From Bolinopsis microptera (Eukaryota; Ctenophora; Tentaculata; Lobata; Bolinopsidae), in the NCBI RefSeq assembly GCF_026151205.1, contig NC_087077.1:11816983-11880982 (forward strand): a DNA stretch of 64,000 nucleotides, given 5' to 3'. Below are positions 10,285 to 23,320 of this stretch, in pieces. The position numbers and the translations under genes are program-made. How positions within the stretch are numbered: position 1 is the first letter of the stretch; every line of letters starts with the position of its first letter. The notes beneath the pieces are model-generated. The model searched no databases. It saw only the letters and a program-made list of their open reading frames with translations, and was not told the DNA's origin.

Positions 10285-13200
10285 TAGTAAGGGGAAAAGT
10301 GGTCGATTTAAGGGTTCCGTTGGATTTGAATGTTCACAAGGATTTCTCAACGGAATATGGTAGTTAGGACCCCCTACGAACATAATTAGACTTGTTGCCA
10401 ATTTTGTATCTCAACAGAAACACCACTTTTACCACTTTTTACCACCTTTGTACCACTTTTCTGGTTTGCCAAATATCTTTAGTTGTGAACGTCGTAGAAG
10501 GCTGAAAATTAACCTAGAATGTTTATCTTGTCAAGGAGTAAAACTTTTGTATCAAAAATTTTTACATTGGACAATCAGCTAATTGGATAATTTACCAATT
10601 AGTTAATCACCAAAAAAAGTGAAATTTTTTTATTGGCTCAAAATGATTGAAATCGTTTGAAACACGGAGAAATGTAGTTTTTAGAAAACTTCAAAATTTT
10701 TCACTTAAAATTTTTTTTTCGAGACTTCAAAAAAAAAAGTTTGAAAATTTGAAAATATTTTTTTCTCCGCCAAAAGTGATCGAATTGCATGAAACGTGGA
10801 TAAAAATGCCTCGCAGAAAAATTTCGAAGATTTTTAGATTGAGGAATACTAAAATCATCAATATTTGAAGTTGGAGTTCAGTAAATCTGAACCACACAAT
10901 ATTAGAGTTTCGTAACTAATTACAATACAGCTTTATCAAATTCCACATAAAGAAACAGCACAAAAGGACCATTTAAGATCGAACCGATTTTACCTGCTGT
11001 ACTATCATTTATTGATTTCAATGATCAAAACCTCTGTCAATCTTGCCAATCTATACCGGGTATCTGAATGTACCGGACCTCTTATTTACCTCTATAATTA
11101 GACCCAGTTGTGCAAGAAATGCGATTTCTCACAGGGGTTTCTTTAAACTGTGCACTTTTTATCACTCTCGCAACTCGCAAGAGGCCTGGTATTATAGGGG
11201 GGGGGGGGGGGGGGGAGGGGGGTGGGGTATAGGAAGCGAGTGTAAATATACCTTCCATCATCCATTGTGGCTTTTTTGTATTGTGAATGCGCATGCCGCT
11301 TCGTTTGCTATGCCATATACCTCGAATAACCCCCATATGTCATTGCCAGGGTCGGGATAGAGCTGGAGATAGCATTGAAAAGTTGCTAGAAATAGCTAGA
11401 TTTAGAGTAAACTGGTGGTAGCTGGGTGGTGCTAGCATGGATGTAGCAGAACGTAGCTACACGGGGTTTCATTGGAGTTGGTTATTTTAATGGCCAAAGA
11501 GTGCCGGAACTAAAGTTACTTAAGATTGCAGTTTAGGGGCAGTGTAAAACCACGGTGTAGTCAGGGACACAGAGCTACAGTGCAGGAGTACTGCAATAGA
11601 ACAGTGCAAGTGATACAGTCTGCAACAGTAAAACGCCGACGAAGCTAGACTTAGATCTAGAGTGAACTGATGGAAGCTGGGTGGTGCTAAAATGGAGGTA
11701 GCAGAACGTACTACATGATGAAAACAGGAAAACTAAGGCTGGTTGAGACCTAAAAAGATGTGAATCTGTCCTGATAGATCCAGTGAAGAGCGAGTAGCGA
11801 AGAGTTTGATCACTAACCTAAAGCTCTAAACAAGAAGAGGGCTAAAGAGACTCACTTTGATCAATAAATCCGGTACGGCAAGGTCTGTAGCCTTGATAAG
11901 AAGATACCATGAAGTAATTCATGCAGAAAAGTCGATTTATATAAAGGGTTTCGTTGGATCTAAAAAGGGTGGGTCAGTCTCTCTGTTATCATAAGATTCT
12001 GATGAAATGCTGTTAAGCTCAGGACGGTGATCTTAATAGGTCGGATAGCTGTATCTGGTTGCTTCCAGCCCACCCATTGTCGCTTGAAAATAAGTTCTCA
12101 CCCCCACCTCTTCCAAAAATACAGTTACCAGAGCAGGAAACTCTTCTTCCTCCTCTTCTTTCAACACAAACACAATCAGGTTTCAAGCTACTCTCCTCCT
12201 CTGCAGCCACAATCTTATCTCCTTCTTCGGAGTTTTACTGTTGCAGACTGTATCACTTGCACTGTTTCTTTTGCAGTACTCCTGCACTGTAGCTCTGTGT
12301 CCCTGACTACACCGTGGTTTACACTGCCCCTAAACTGCAATCTTAAGTAACTTTAGTTCCGGCACTCTTTGGCCATTAAAATAACCAACTCCAATGAAAC
12401 CCCGTGTAGCTACGTTCTGCTACATCCATGCTAGCACCACCCAGCTACCACCAGTTTACTCTAATCTAGCTATTTCTAGCAACTTTTTCAATGCTATCTC
12501 CAGCTCTATCCCGACCCTGGCAATGACATATGGGGGTTATTCGAGGTATATGGCATAGCAAACGAAGCGGCATGCGCATTCACAATACAAAAAAGCCACA
12601 ATGGATGATGGAAGGTATATTTACACTCGCTTCCTATACCCCCCCCCCCCCCCCCCTATAATACCAGGCCTCTTGCGAGATGCGAGAGTGACAAAAAGTG
12701 CACAGTTTAAAGAAACCCCTGTGAGAAATCGCATTCTTGCACAACTGGGTCTAATATAGAGGTAAATAAGAGGGTCCGGTACATTCAGATACCCGGTATA
12801 GATTGGCAAGATTGACAGAGGTTTTGATCATTGAAATCAATAAAATGATAGTACAGCAGGTAAAATCGGTTCGATCTTAAATGGTCCTTTTGTGCTGTTT
12901 CTTTATGTGGAATTTGATAAAGCTGTATTGTAATTAGTTTGAAACTCTAATATTGTGTGGTTAACCTTTTTCAGGTCCAGCCCTTTCGCTAAGCTATTCC
13001 TAATTACTAAATATGTCGAGATTTACTGAACTCCAACTTCAAATATCGATGATTTTAGTATTCCCCCAATCTAAAAATCTTCGAAGTTTTTCTGCAAAGC
13101 ATTTTATACTCGTTTCATGCAATTCGATCACTTTTGGCGGAAAAAAATATTTTTCAAATTTTCAAACTTTTTTTTTCAAGTCTCGAAAAAAAATTTTAAG

Positions 13201-13607
13201 TGAAAATTTTTGAAGTTTTTTCTAAAAACTACATTTCTCCGTGTTTCAAACGATTTAATCATTTTAAGCCAATAAAAAATTTTCACTTTTTTTGGTGATT
13301 AACTAATTGGTAATTATCCAATTAGCTGATTGTCCGATGTAAAAATTTTTGATACAAAAGTTTTACTCCTTGATAAGATAAACATTTTAGGTTAATTTGC
13401 AGCCTTCTATGATGTTCACAACTAAAGATATTTGGCAAACCAGAAAGGTGGTACAAAGGTGGTAAAAAGTGGTAAAAGTGGTGTTTCCGTTGAGATACAA
13501 AATTGGCACAAGTCTAATTATGTTCGTAGGGGTCCTAACTACCATATTCCGTGAGAAATCCTTGTGAACATTCGAATCCAACGGAATGCCACTTTTCCCC
13601 CTTACTA
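10285..13607. mobile_element. long-TIR fold-back element copy 1, 3-bp TSD
   Basis: Starts TAGTAAGGGGAAAAGTGG and ends with its complement. Inverted arms of about 1.35 kb (10285-11634 and 12232-13607) surround a 600 bp centre. The flanking CTA at 10282-10284 and 13608-13610 is a 3-bp target duplication. The empty site is seen in the other arm near 49395 (CCCTATTTTACACG in reverse). Each arm contains a long G/C run (about 11199 and 12641). No transposase frame is visible. A 3-bp duplication would fit Harbinger-type transposition, but the end sequence alone does not prove the class. Confidence 0.75.
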
Positions 13608-13629
13608 CTATTTGACACGCCTGTAATAA

Positions 13630-16600
13630 TAGTAAGGGGAAAAGTGGCATTCCGTTGGATTCGAATGTTCACAAGGATTTCTCAACGGAATATGGTAGTT
13701 AGGACCCCATACGAACATAATTAGACTTGTTGCCAATTTTGTATCTCAACGGAAACACCACTTTTACCACTTTTTACCACCTTTGTACCACCTTTCTGGT
13801 TTGCCAAATTCTTTAGTTGGGAACATCATAGAAGGCTGCAATTAAACCTAAAATGTTTATCTTATCAAGGAGTAAAACTTTTGTATCAAAATTTTTACAT
13901 CGGACAATCAGCTAATGGATAATTACCAATTAGTTAATCACCAAAAAAAGTGAAAATTTTTTATTGGCTTAAAATGATTTAAATCGTTTGAAACACGGGA
14001 GAAATGTAGTTTTTAGAAAAACTTCAAAAATTTTTCACTTAAAATTTTTTTTCGAGACTTGAAAAAAAAGTTTGAAAATTTGAAAAATATTTTTTTTCCG
14101 CCAAAAGTGATCGAATTGCATGAAACGTGGATAAAAATGCTTTTGCAGAAAAACTTCGAAGATTTTAGATTGGGGAATACTAAAATCATCGATATTTGAA
14201 GTTGGAGTTCAGTAAATCTCGACATATTTTAGTAATTAGGAATAGCTTAGCGAAAGGGCTGGACCTGAAAAAGGTTAACCACACAATATTAGAGTTTCAT
14301 AACTAATTACAATACAGCTTTATCAAATTCCACATAAAGAAACAGCACAAAAGGACCATTTAAGATCGAACCGATTTTACCTGCTGTACTATCATTTTAT
14401 TGATTTCAATGATCAAAACCTCTGTCAATCTTGCCAATCTATACCGGGTATCTGAAAGTACCGGACCTCTTATTTACCTCTATAATTAGACCCCAGTTGT
14501 GCAAGAAATGCGATTTCTCACAGGGGTTTCTTTAAACTGTGCACTTTTTGTCACTCTCGCAACTCGCAAGAGGCCTGGTATTATAGGGGGGGGGGGGGGT
14601 ATAGGAAGCGAGTGTAAATATACCCTTCCATCATCCATTGTGGCTTTTTTGTATTGTGAATGCGCATGCCGCTTCGTTTGCTATGCCATATACCTCGAAT
14701 AACCCCCATATGTCATTGCCAGGGTCGGGATAGAGCTGGAGATAGCATTGAAAGTTGCTAGAAAATAGCTAGACTTATAATAAACTGGTGGTAGCTGGGT
14801 GGTGCTAGCATGGATGTAGCAGAACGTAGCTACACGGGGTTTCATTGGAGTTGGTTATTTTAATGGCCAAAGAGTGCCGGAACTAAAGTTACTTAAGATT
14901 GCAGTTTAGGGGCAGTGTAAACCACGGTGTAGTCAGGGACACAGAGCTACAGTGCAGGAGTACTGGCAAAAGAACAGTGCAAGTGATACAGTCTGCAACA
15001 GTAAAACTCCGAAGAAGGAGATAAGATTGTGGCTGCAGAGGAGGAGAGTAGCTGGAACCTGATTGTGTTTGTGTTGAAAGAAGAGGAGGAAGAGAGATTC
15101 CTGCTCTGGTAACTGTATTTTTGGAAGAGGTGGGGTGAGAACTTATTTTCAAGCGACAAGGGTGGGCTGGAAGCAACCAGATACAGCTATCCGACCTATT
15201 AAGATCACCGTCCTGAGCTTAACAGCATTTCATCAGAATCTTATGAAAACAGAGAGACTGACCCACCCTTTTTAGATCCAACGAAACCCTTTATATAAAT
15301 CGACTTTTCTGCATGAATTACTTCATTGGTATCTTCTTATCAAGGCTACAGACCTTGCCGTACCGGATTTATTGATCAAAGTGAGTCTCTTTAGCCCTCT
15401 TCTTGTTTAGAGCTTTAGGTTAGTGATCAAACTCTTCGCTACTCGCTCTTCACTGGATCTATCAGGACAGATTCACATCTTTTTAGGTCTCAACCAGCCT
15501 TAGTTTTCCTGTTTTCATCATGTAGTACGTTCTGCTACCTCCATTTTAGCACCACCCAGCTTCCATCAGTTCACTCTAGATCTAAGTCTAGCTTCGTCGG
15601 CGTTTTACTGTTGCAGACTGTATCACTTGCACTGTTCTATTGCAGTACTCCTGCACTGTAGCTCTGTGTCCCTGACTACACCGTGGTTTACACTGCCCCT
15701 AAACTGCAATCTTAAGTAACTTTAGTTCCGGCACTCTTTGGCCATTAAAATAACCAACTCCAATGAAACCCCGTGTAGCTACGTTCTGCTACATCCATGC
15801 TAGCACCACCCAGCTACCACCAGTTTACTCTAAATCTAGCTATTTCTAGCAACTTTTCAATGCTATCTCCAGCTCTATCCCGACCCTGGCAATGACATAT
15901 GGGGGTTATTCGAGGTATATGGCATAGCAAACGAAGCGGCATGCGCATTCACAATACAAAAAAGCCACAATGGATGATGGAAGGTATATTTACACTCGCT
16001 TCCTATACCCCCCCCCCCCCCCCCCCCCTATAATACCAGGCCTCTTGCGAGTTGCGAGAGTGATAAAAAGTGCACAGTTTAAAGAAACCCCTGTGAGAAA
16101 TCGCATTTCTTGCACAACTGGGTCTAATTATAGAGGTAAATAAGAGGTCCGGTACATTCAGATACCCGGTATAGATTGGCAAGATTGACAGAGGTTTTGA
16201 TCATTGAAATCAATAAAATGATAGTACAGCAGGTAAAATCGGTTCGATCTTAAATGGTCCTTTTGTGCTGTTTCTTTATGTGGAATTTGATAAAGCTGTA
16301 TTGTAATTAGTTACGAAACTCTAATATTGTGTGGTTCAGATTTACTGAACTCCAACTTCAAATATTGATGATTTTAGTATTCCTCAATCTAAAAATCTTC
16401 GAAATTTTTCTGCGAGGCATTTTTATCCACGTTTCATGCAATTCGATCACTTTTGGCGGAAAAAAATATTTTCAAATTTTCAAACTTTTTTTTTTGAAGT
16501 CTCGAAAAAAAATTTTAAGTGAAAAATTTTTGAAGTTTTTCTAAAAACTACATTTCTCCGTGTTTCAAACGATTTCAATCATTTTGAGCCAATAAAAAAA

Positions 16601-16925
16601 TTTCACTTTTTTTGGTGATTAACTAATTGGTAATTATCCAATTAGCTGATTGTCCAATGTACAAAAGTTTTACTCCTTGACAAGATAAACATTCTAGGTT
16701 AATTTTCAGCCTTCTACGACGTTCACAACTAAAGATATTTGGCAAACCAGAAAAGTGGTACAAAGGTGGTAAAAAGTGGTAAAAGTGGTGTTTCTGTTGA
16801 GATACAAAATTGGCAACAAGTCTAATTATGTTCGTAGGGGTCCTAACTACCATATTCCGTTGAGAAATCCTTGTGAACATTCAAATCCAACGGAACCCTT
16901 AAATCGACCACTTTTCCCCTTACTA
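13630..16925. mobile_element. long-TIR fold-back element copy 2, opposite orientation
   Basis: Same family as 10285-13607. Arms run 13630-15008 and 15602-16925, and the centre is the reverse complement of the centre of copy 1. Flanking TAA at 13627-13629 and 16926-16928 is the target duplication; the empty site in the other arm reads GTAATAATACTTAG in this sense. Only 22 bp of host DNA (13608-13629) separates the copies. Different duplications (CTA, TAA) argue for two independent insertions rather than one split element. Confidence 0.75.
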
Positions 16926-17864
16926 TAATACTTAGTGTCTGATTATATCTTATTCAGAACACATTGTGTGTAACACGAAGCTTCTTATCTTGTATCGTCC
17001 TGTCTGTCCAACTAGAAACTAGTGACGATTGTACTTGTTTAAACTCTATGTTTTTTGTGGAGTTACGGGACATGAATTATTATACAGGAGTGAATTTGCT
17101 GAGTCCCTAAAGGATATAGGAAGGAAAGGGCACACAGTTTATACAATATGCTACATCTTTCTCCCGTTTCTTTATGTACCATCTGCTCTACAATCATTCA
17201 GAACACACATAAAAATAAAAGTAACCAGTATAATTGTTATAATAATATATAACTATTATTTACACGGCATTTCCTGGAGACTAAACTAAACAGTAAGTGT
17301 ACAGGTGATTGGTCAAGTTCAGACAGCTATAATAGCACGCTAATGTTATAGTAATGTCGTTAGAATACCGCGACCAATTCCTCACATACCTTAACTAACA
17401 TATGTGGGATTCTTTGGATACACAGTGGTGTATAAATAGGTAACAACTGATTTGCTGCATATTTGGGGATCAGGTCAAATCTCCTCAATTACCGACAGAA
17501 GACAATCACTGGCAGTTCAGATCAATTGGTAACATAACATCATGGGTGTAACAGAGGCCATAACATACCCTATAAATTGAGTTATCTGAAATACAGTGTC
17601 CTGTGATAATGATATACATAGAAGTTTTGTCGGGTAGGGTTTCATCAAGCAAATTGATTCTGAATTATAAAATCACATTAGTTTCTGTGTACTAACATAT
17701 TCAGTTCGGTTGCCGGTAACTTTATGTGATCTACATGAAACGTCTAAGTGCAAGGTTCACTTTCCGTCTGACAATTTAAAGACACTGCTGACTGCAACTG
17801 TAAACAATCTGCCACACAACGATTAAGATGACAGATAAGAGTCCTATTTAGTAAGAATACTCAC
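16926..17864. other. arm sequence, non-coding (WASF intron 4 in reverse)
   Basis: Reverse-complement homologue of 48454-49380, the start of WASF intron 4. The frame at 17029-17289 has a mirror frame at 49019-49279, but neither shows a recognisable motif or splice context. Confidence 0.55.
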
Positions 17865-18771
17865 ATGTGGTTGTGAGGCCTGGACATCATCTACACTCAT
17901 CAGGTCCAGAAACTGGTGCAGAGGCGGGGTTTTCTCCATTGCTTCATACTTCTCCTTTATCTGAAATAAATTCGTTTGAGGGCGGTACTCTGCTCGATGA
18001 AACAGCAAATGTCCGGCTTTTCAAAGGCAAAAGGAGGATTCTTAACATGTATTTTTGGTGTAGCAGTTCTAGAAAGAATTATGAGGCAATCAACCAGCTG
18101 TACAGTTAATGTTTAAACTTATTTTATTTATTTTGATATAAAATGTAAACTTTACTCACAGCACTAGGCCTGGTGTCCTTGTAGAATAGAGACTGCTTCT
18201 TGTTCACTAACCCTGGACCATTTGCTGGCTCAGATATTTCTATCTCAGTATTTTTTACTAAACACTCGTTCAAAAGTTTCACTTTGTTGTGCAATTTATT
18301 TGTTCTATCGACCGTGCTGCAGAATATATTGTGGTTTTAATATCTAAGGTTATTTGGAAATTCAATTCAGTTGGATCTTCAATGATTCGACTAAGAAATA
18401 TCTCAATTTAAAAAGCTTAAAAAAAAAAGAAAGCTCACTCTTTAGCGATAGTATGTAAATTAGTGAACATCTCATCTGCAAAAGCCGCTATGTCACAGAG
18501 CTGCTTCATTACACCTGGGAGTGGGTGAAATTGTAAGAAGTTTTCAGAAACAAGAGAGGGAAACCAATAAAAAACAGAAAATACTTTACTACAGTTAACA
18601 GAGAACTGGTTGAATTCAAGTATCTTAAATAAGCTAACCAACAAAGGAGATGTAAGTGGTCTCCTCAAAGTTGTGGGTGTTCTGGGAGGAGGACAACTCC
18701 ACGGCCGGTCCAGTAATGTGGTTTATCTGACATATTCTGACAGGCTGTACGACACGTCCCTTCAGTGGCAT
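17865..18771 (-). pseudogene. partial reversed copy of WASF, exons 1-4 only
   Basis: Minus-strand exons lie at 18639-18771 (starts ATG at 18771), 18439-18514, 18160-18316 and 17865-17960. Their lengths (133, 76, 157 and 96 bp) equal exons 1-4 of the complete gene, and donor and acceptor dinucleotides are kept. The frame is open, so 154 residues of the WAVE homology domain could be made. Exons 5-9 (basic, proline-rich and WH2-central-acidic parts) are absent. Intron 1 lacks the RTE insertion seen in the full copy, so it shows the pre-insertion state. Such a product would be expected to contact the WAVE complex partners but not actin or Arp2/3. Expression is unknown, and a mis-joined haplotype is an alternative explanation. 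Confidence 0.8.
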
Positions 18772-19025
18772 TCTATTACAGGTGCAAACACGCTATTCTT
18801 CTGCCATTTCTTGGATTCAGTTCTTGTGAGTAGCTTTTGTCATTTCATTCCATATGCACTGCAAAATGTTGTGATAGTTAACATTACGAATGGGAACAAC
18901 TCTTCCAAATGCGAAATGAAGACATTTTAACAGAACTTGGTTTCGAGAGCATTATTGTACAATGTACCAGCTTATACAACACGACAATGGCACTATTAGT
19001 ACACAAGCAGGCAAAGTGTAATGAT

Positions 19026-19076
19026 TTTTCATTTGAATCAAATCAAGAAAATTTCTTGATTTGATTCAAATGAAAA
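19026..19076. repeat. 51-bp perfect palindrome upstream of WASF start (left copy)
   Basis: 25-base arms TTTTCATTTGAATCAAATCAAGAAA in two halves around a single central A. It lies about 255 bp upstream of the partial WASF start codon. The right-arm equivalent at 46125-46175 has one mismatch. Confidence 0.85.
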
Positions 19077-19272
19077 TCAGGGGTTATAACATATCAGGGG
19101 TTATAAATTCCTCGGGTCATAAGTTTAGGACAAACAAGCATCAGACCAATAGAGTCAATTTGAATTCAAATATTTGACAGATTGATTGTATCTTCAACTG
19201 TAATAAGCGACACTAATATTACAACATCTGACCAAAACACTACTTTTTATTTGAAAATTCAATTAATTATTA

Positions 19273-19589
19273 TCTTACTATATATAAAGCGAGACGATAT
19301 ATATATATATATTTATCCGTGCCATTTTACTGACACCACGGCATCAACTTTAACGCGAATTTCTGCAAAAACCGTCAAAGATATACAACAGAAACTTTTT
19401 TGACTGGGTCAAATGCTTTAATGGCCTCCAAATCAGCATGAAAAAATAAAAAATTGGCCAAGAAATAGGAGTTTTAGAGCCCAAAATTTGGTACCCCAAG
19501 TGGTGTCAAAATCGCGAATTAAATAGGTAATAATTGTTTTAGTCTCTTGAGTCTTGACACAATTTTAGGGTTAGACGGGTTCCTGCTAG
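19273..19589 (+). mobile_element. non-autonomous Helitron, 317 bp
   Basis: Starts TCTTACTATATATAAAGCG and ends GGGTTCCTGCTAG, the TC...CTRR ends of Helitrons. It sits between A and T with no target duplication. The right arm (45917-45935) preserves the exact empty site: ATTATTA joined to TATATATAAATC in this sense. No Rep/helicase coding is present. Confidence 0.85.
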
Positions 19590-21265
19590 TATATATAAAT
19601 CAAGCGTTACATTTCAGCCATGCAAAATTACAATGACATATTTTGATATTCTAATTGATAAATGTTACTGCAATATAAAGTTGCTAATATAAGTTGCTTA
19701 ATGTTTGTCCGGATGACAACTAACTAAAAAAGAAAAATAAACTTGATTACATAATAATTAATTCGGCTGCACCAACACATAGCAAGAGCCACATTAACGT
19801 TGGGGCCGTCTACCAAATTTGAATGACAAACAATAACAAGAAATCAAACATATCATAAATAATTATAGGGATTTTGTTCGTTACAACTCTGTCACAACTG
19901 ATAGAAGAAAAATAAGGAAAATAAGCGGATAGGAAATCGGACGGACAGAATTGTAACCAACAAAAAACACATTTCAGAGAATCATAAGACAGACGAGCTA
20001 ATCTGACCAGACTGTATCGGCAGCCCAGAGGTACTTGATCAGTTCGGCCTTATAAGTAGAAATCCGCTCTGACTGCCGAATACATACTGGTAGACCATTC
20101 CATTTCAGCATAGATCTATGAAAAAAGCTATTTCGGAAGGCATCCGAGCAGGGCACAGTAGTACTCATGTAAGTTGGAGTATCCGACCTATCAATTATTT
20201 GAGCATTGTGCCTAGTGTATCGGGTGCCCTCTGGACAGTATAGGACTATATAAGTATATAAGTAGGGAGCGAAACTGGAATTATGCTATTCACTATTTTA
20301 TAGAAGGTCATAAGATTGTTATAAATAAACTTTTGTTTAACAGGGAGAATATTTAATTTCTTTTGCTCTGTAGCAAGTTTATCGTCATAATAACTGGAGT
20401 AATGTTCACCATTGATCTATTTAATGGTCCTCTTTTGGATAGCAACAAACTGTTCAAGATGACTTGCAGTTTGAGGGGACCATATGACAGAACAATGTTC
20501 AAATATAGACCTAATTAACGCTAAATAGAACGATCTTTTCTGCCTTTTGTCAGTAGTGAAATTGATTGAAATAAATTTTCGTGCACATACAGAATGAATG
20601 GTTAATAATTTAATATATATGTAGACCAAGCTCTGTGCACGGGATGCTTCCTGGAAGAATCCAGTTCTTTTAGCGGGGCACCCTACCTAAAGCCAAATTG
20701 AGATATAATAATCATATTCCTAGGGAAATAATCAGAAATCGAATACCAATCAAATAATATGATATATAGGAGTAGTAACCCTATTTACTATGCAAAATGC
20801 CCCAACCACATAGTGTAAATTGATATAAATTCCATATCATCATTTAACCTCAATAGTCAATATAATAGCCCAAGCAAAATTAAATAACTTCTTATATACC
20901 TTACTGTCATACTACAAATTAATTAAACATTTGAAATCTGTTAACCAGAGAATAAATTTCTAAACCTAATGCAAATGACATGTTCTCCTAAGTAGTCCAA
21001 GTCTGGAATTAGCTTTGGAAACAAGCGCTTTACATTGTGCTCCCCAATTAAACCTGGAGTTTATTGCGACTCCTAAATCTGACTGAGAGGGCACAAAGTC
21101 AATATCACTTCCAGAAAGTTTATAGAAGAAGGTGTTGAATGGGGTAACACGACTCCTGTCCGACAGCGACATCTGTCCGACAGCGACATCTGTCCAACTC
21201 AGGGTACCAGAAAAAACGACATCTGTCCGAAATTGTGATCTGATTTCAATACGAAACATTTTCAA
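19590..21265 (-). pseudogene. non-LTR retrotransposon 3' fragment (left arm)
   Basis: On the minus strand, 20966-21170 reads SDLGVAINSRFNWGAQCKAL and GLLRRTCHL, and 20417-20600 reads RSIFEHCSVIWSPQTASHLE and AIQKRTIK. These are the C-terminal part of a jockey/CR1-superfamily reverse transcriptase. The region down to 19590 is the 3' end including the UTR. It is broken by a frameshift and lacks endonuclease and catalytic RT parts. The right-arm copy is at 44826-45925 and a diverged third 3' end at 38430-38919. Confidence 0.75.
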
Positions 21266-21660
21266 TTAGAGACATGATCCGAACTGTTACTTGCTAATTT
21301 GTATACGTAACATTTCCTATTTGAAATATGATCTGAGCCATAGTTTACTACCATAGTTTTTCTCTAGTTGTGTAATCAACTACAATTCTCTGAAGTTGTC
21401 GATTGTAAAATATTTATTGTTTGTTCCCCACGTGTTGATTCCACATGTGGGGAGCGAAGTTAGGATTGGTGGTTGATGTCCCGATCCAAGTACGTTTTCG
21501 TAGTATGAAGCAAACTCAGCCATGTCCACCATTCTGTTGAGGGATGATAGCTGGCAGCCAAGCTTTAGCTTTGCTCTAGATTCGTAACCCAAACCACCAA
21601 CTGCTTCAGATACGACCTATTTCGTCGGTTGATCTCCACCCAGACAACCTTGTAACGTAA

Positions 21661-21945
21661 ATGTGGCACTGTGACACTTGTGGCCCTATCATGTGGCACT
21701 TGCGACACTCACATGTGGCACTTGCGACACTAACATATGTAACATGTGGCACTTGCGACACTCACATGTGGCACTTGCGACACTAACATATGTAACATGT
21801 GGCACTTGCGACACTCACATGTGGCACTATCATATGTAGCATGTGGCACTTGCGGCACTCACATGTGGCACTTGTGGCACTATCATATATAGCATGTGGC
21901 ACTTGCGGCACTCACATGTGGCACTTACAGCACCAATATGCTGCA
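21661..21945. repeat. minisatellite (ATGTGGCACTTGCGACACT)
   Basis: About ten tandem, slightly variable units of ATGTGGCACTTGCGACACT plus spacer, some including CATATGTA. It lies in a part of the left arm (21090-22520) with no counterpart in the right arm. Confidence 0.9.
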
Positions 21946-22016
21946 TAGTTAGTATATAGGTACAATGCTGCTTTTTTTTGCAAGAGTCATCAACTGAACT
22001 GGTTCCTACTTCGACT

Positions 22017-22094
22017 TTACCTGGGGTCCCCAGGCTATTTGGTGTTATGTTCATAAAGATTCGGCGGAATGACAGGCTGAGCGCCGCCCAGTAA
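22017..22094. mobile_element. short TTAC...GTAA element (family C) with 8-bp TSD
   Basis: Starts TTACCTGGGGTCCCCAGGCT and ends GAGCGCCGCCCAGTAA. Flanked by CTTCGACT and CTTCAACT. It is 78 bp, GC-rich and hairpin-forming (CTGGGG/CCCCAG). Confidence 0.7.
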
Positions 22095-22831
22095 CTTCAA
22101 CTTTAAGTTATAAAATTGATTTTTACGATAATATCGTGAAACATAATTCTGCCCGATTCATACTGCGATTCAGCAATCATAAATAACGCTAAATAAAAGA
22201 CGATATTAATTTGTTTAATGATTGCAATCATAAGTTGGCGTGTTAAGCTTGAATTTATCAGTGTTCTTATACGATTAAGAATTACAGATGACATGATTGT
22301 ATTACTATTGTGATCATCGGTCAACTACAAAACAAAGGCTCATCGAATACCTTTCGGTGTGCCTACGATTGTGAGTCTGAGTCTGACTGACATGAAATTA
22401 ACTTTTTTGTACATAATAATCTTAAAATTATGATATAAAAATATAAATATTTTTATATATAATATGCATTGTAATGCGGCACAACCCCATCCCTTAACAA
22501 GCTTTCGCCAAAAACTAACAACTAACCCTGTCATGTCCAATTTTGACTGTTATGACTATGTTATACTTATAATAAGTGTACCGTGATCGTGATATAATAA
22601 TGATACTTATACTGTACGAATAACCCGGGCTTTCGATTAATTAATGGGGAAGCATTTAATCTTCAGAATAACCAATAAAAAACATCCGCTGCCGACAATT
22701 TAAACTGTTTTAATTTAACAATTTTACAAAAGCAAAAAAGCAATTAACAGTTTAACATTTATTCGAAACGATAAATTGGACTTAACGGGTGATACTCGTA
22801 AAATATTTGTTCCAAATATTACCGTCTAAAT

Positions 22832-22944
22832 TTGTAGCGCGATGCACTACTGGGTCGCGCGCGCATCAAATAATGCTTCTTGCAACCACCGAACTGCGAA
22901 GGATTGACATCGTGCTGCGACTAGGATTGACATCGTGAATCAAC
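22832..22944. mobile_element. short TTGTAG...TCAA element (family B)
   Basis: Starts TTGTAGCGCGATGCAC and ends GACATCGTGAATCAA. Flanks CGTCTAAA(T) and CGTCCAAA(T) give an 8-9 bp target duplication with one mismatch. It is GC-rich with internal inverted repeats. Confidence 0.65.
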
Positions 22945-23074
22945 GTCCAAATAGGACCATCGACGAGTCCAACTCGGCGCGCGCCCTGGTAGGTTATAAA
23001 CCTACAAATTGGACAGGGCACAACTATTATATAACGAGCCCACGTCGATCTATTCTACTTCAAATAACAATAAC

Positions 23075-23172
23075 TTGTCATACGTTGTATGACCCGCCGC
23101 GCACGAGTGCGCGGCTCCCCTGTATCGTAGAAACTCTAGTGAAGCGACAGTGGGGGTCACCACGTGATACAA
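23075..23172. mobile_element. short TTGTCATAC...GATACAA element (family A)
   Basis: 98 bp, perfect 8-bp target duplication ACAATAAC (23067-23074 and 23173-23180). Contains the hairpin CCGCGCACGAGTGCGCGG. The right arm has the same insertion at 42568-42665 with GTTATTGT duplications, so it predates the duplication of the arms. Confidence 0.75.
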
Positions 23173-23320
23173 ACAATAACACCCGCCGCCCGTTAATGTT
23201 ATGTTACTTTGAATTTGATTGCTTAATCCTTAATTGACGATGTCAATTCATCTTAGCTCGGCGCGGCACAGTCAACAGTAGCGCATTTCGCCGATCTAGC
23301 TGTGAGAAGCCTCTTGCTCT

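Noticed and set aside
11043-16544. Frames within the fold-back elements (for example 12027-12350, 14889-15176)
   Set aside because: They lie in inverted arms or the centre without transposase motifs, and equivalent frames differ by indels between the two copies.
17029-17289. 86-residue frame mirrored at 49019-49279 as a conserved gene
   Set aside because: Conservation is explained by the arm duplication, the frame lies in intron 4 of WASF, and it has no recognisable motif.
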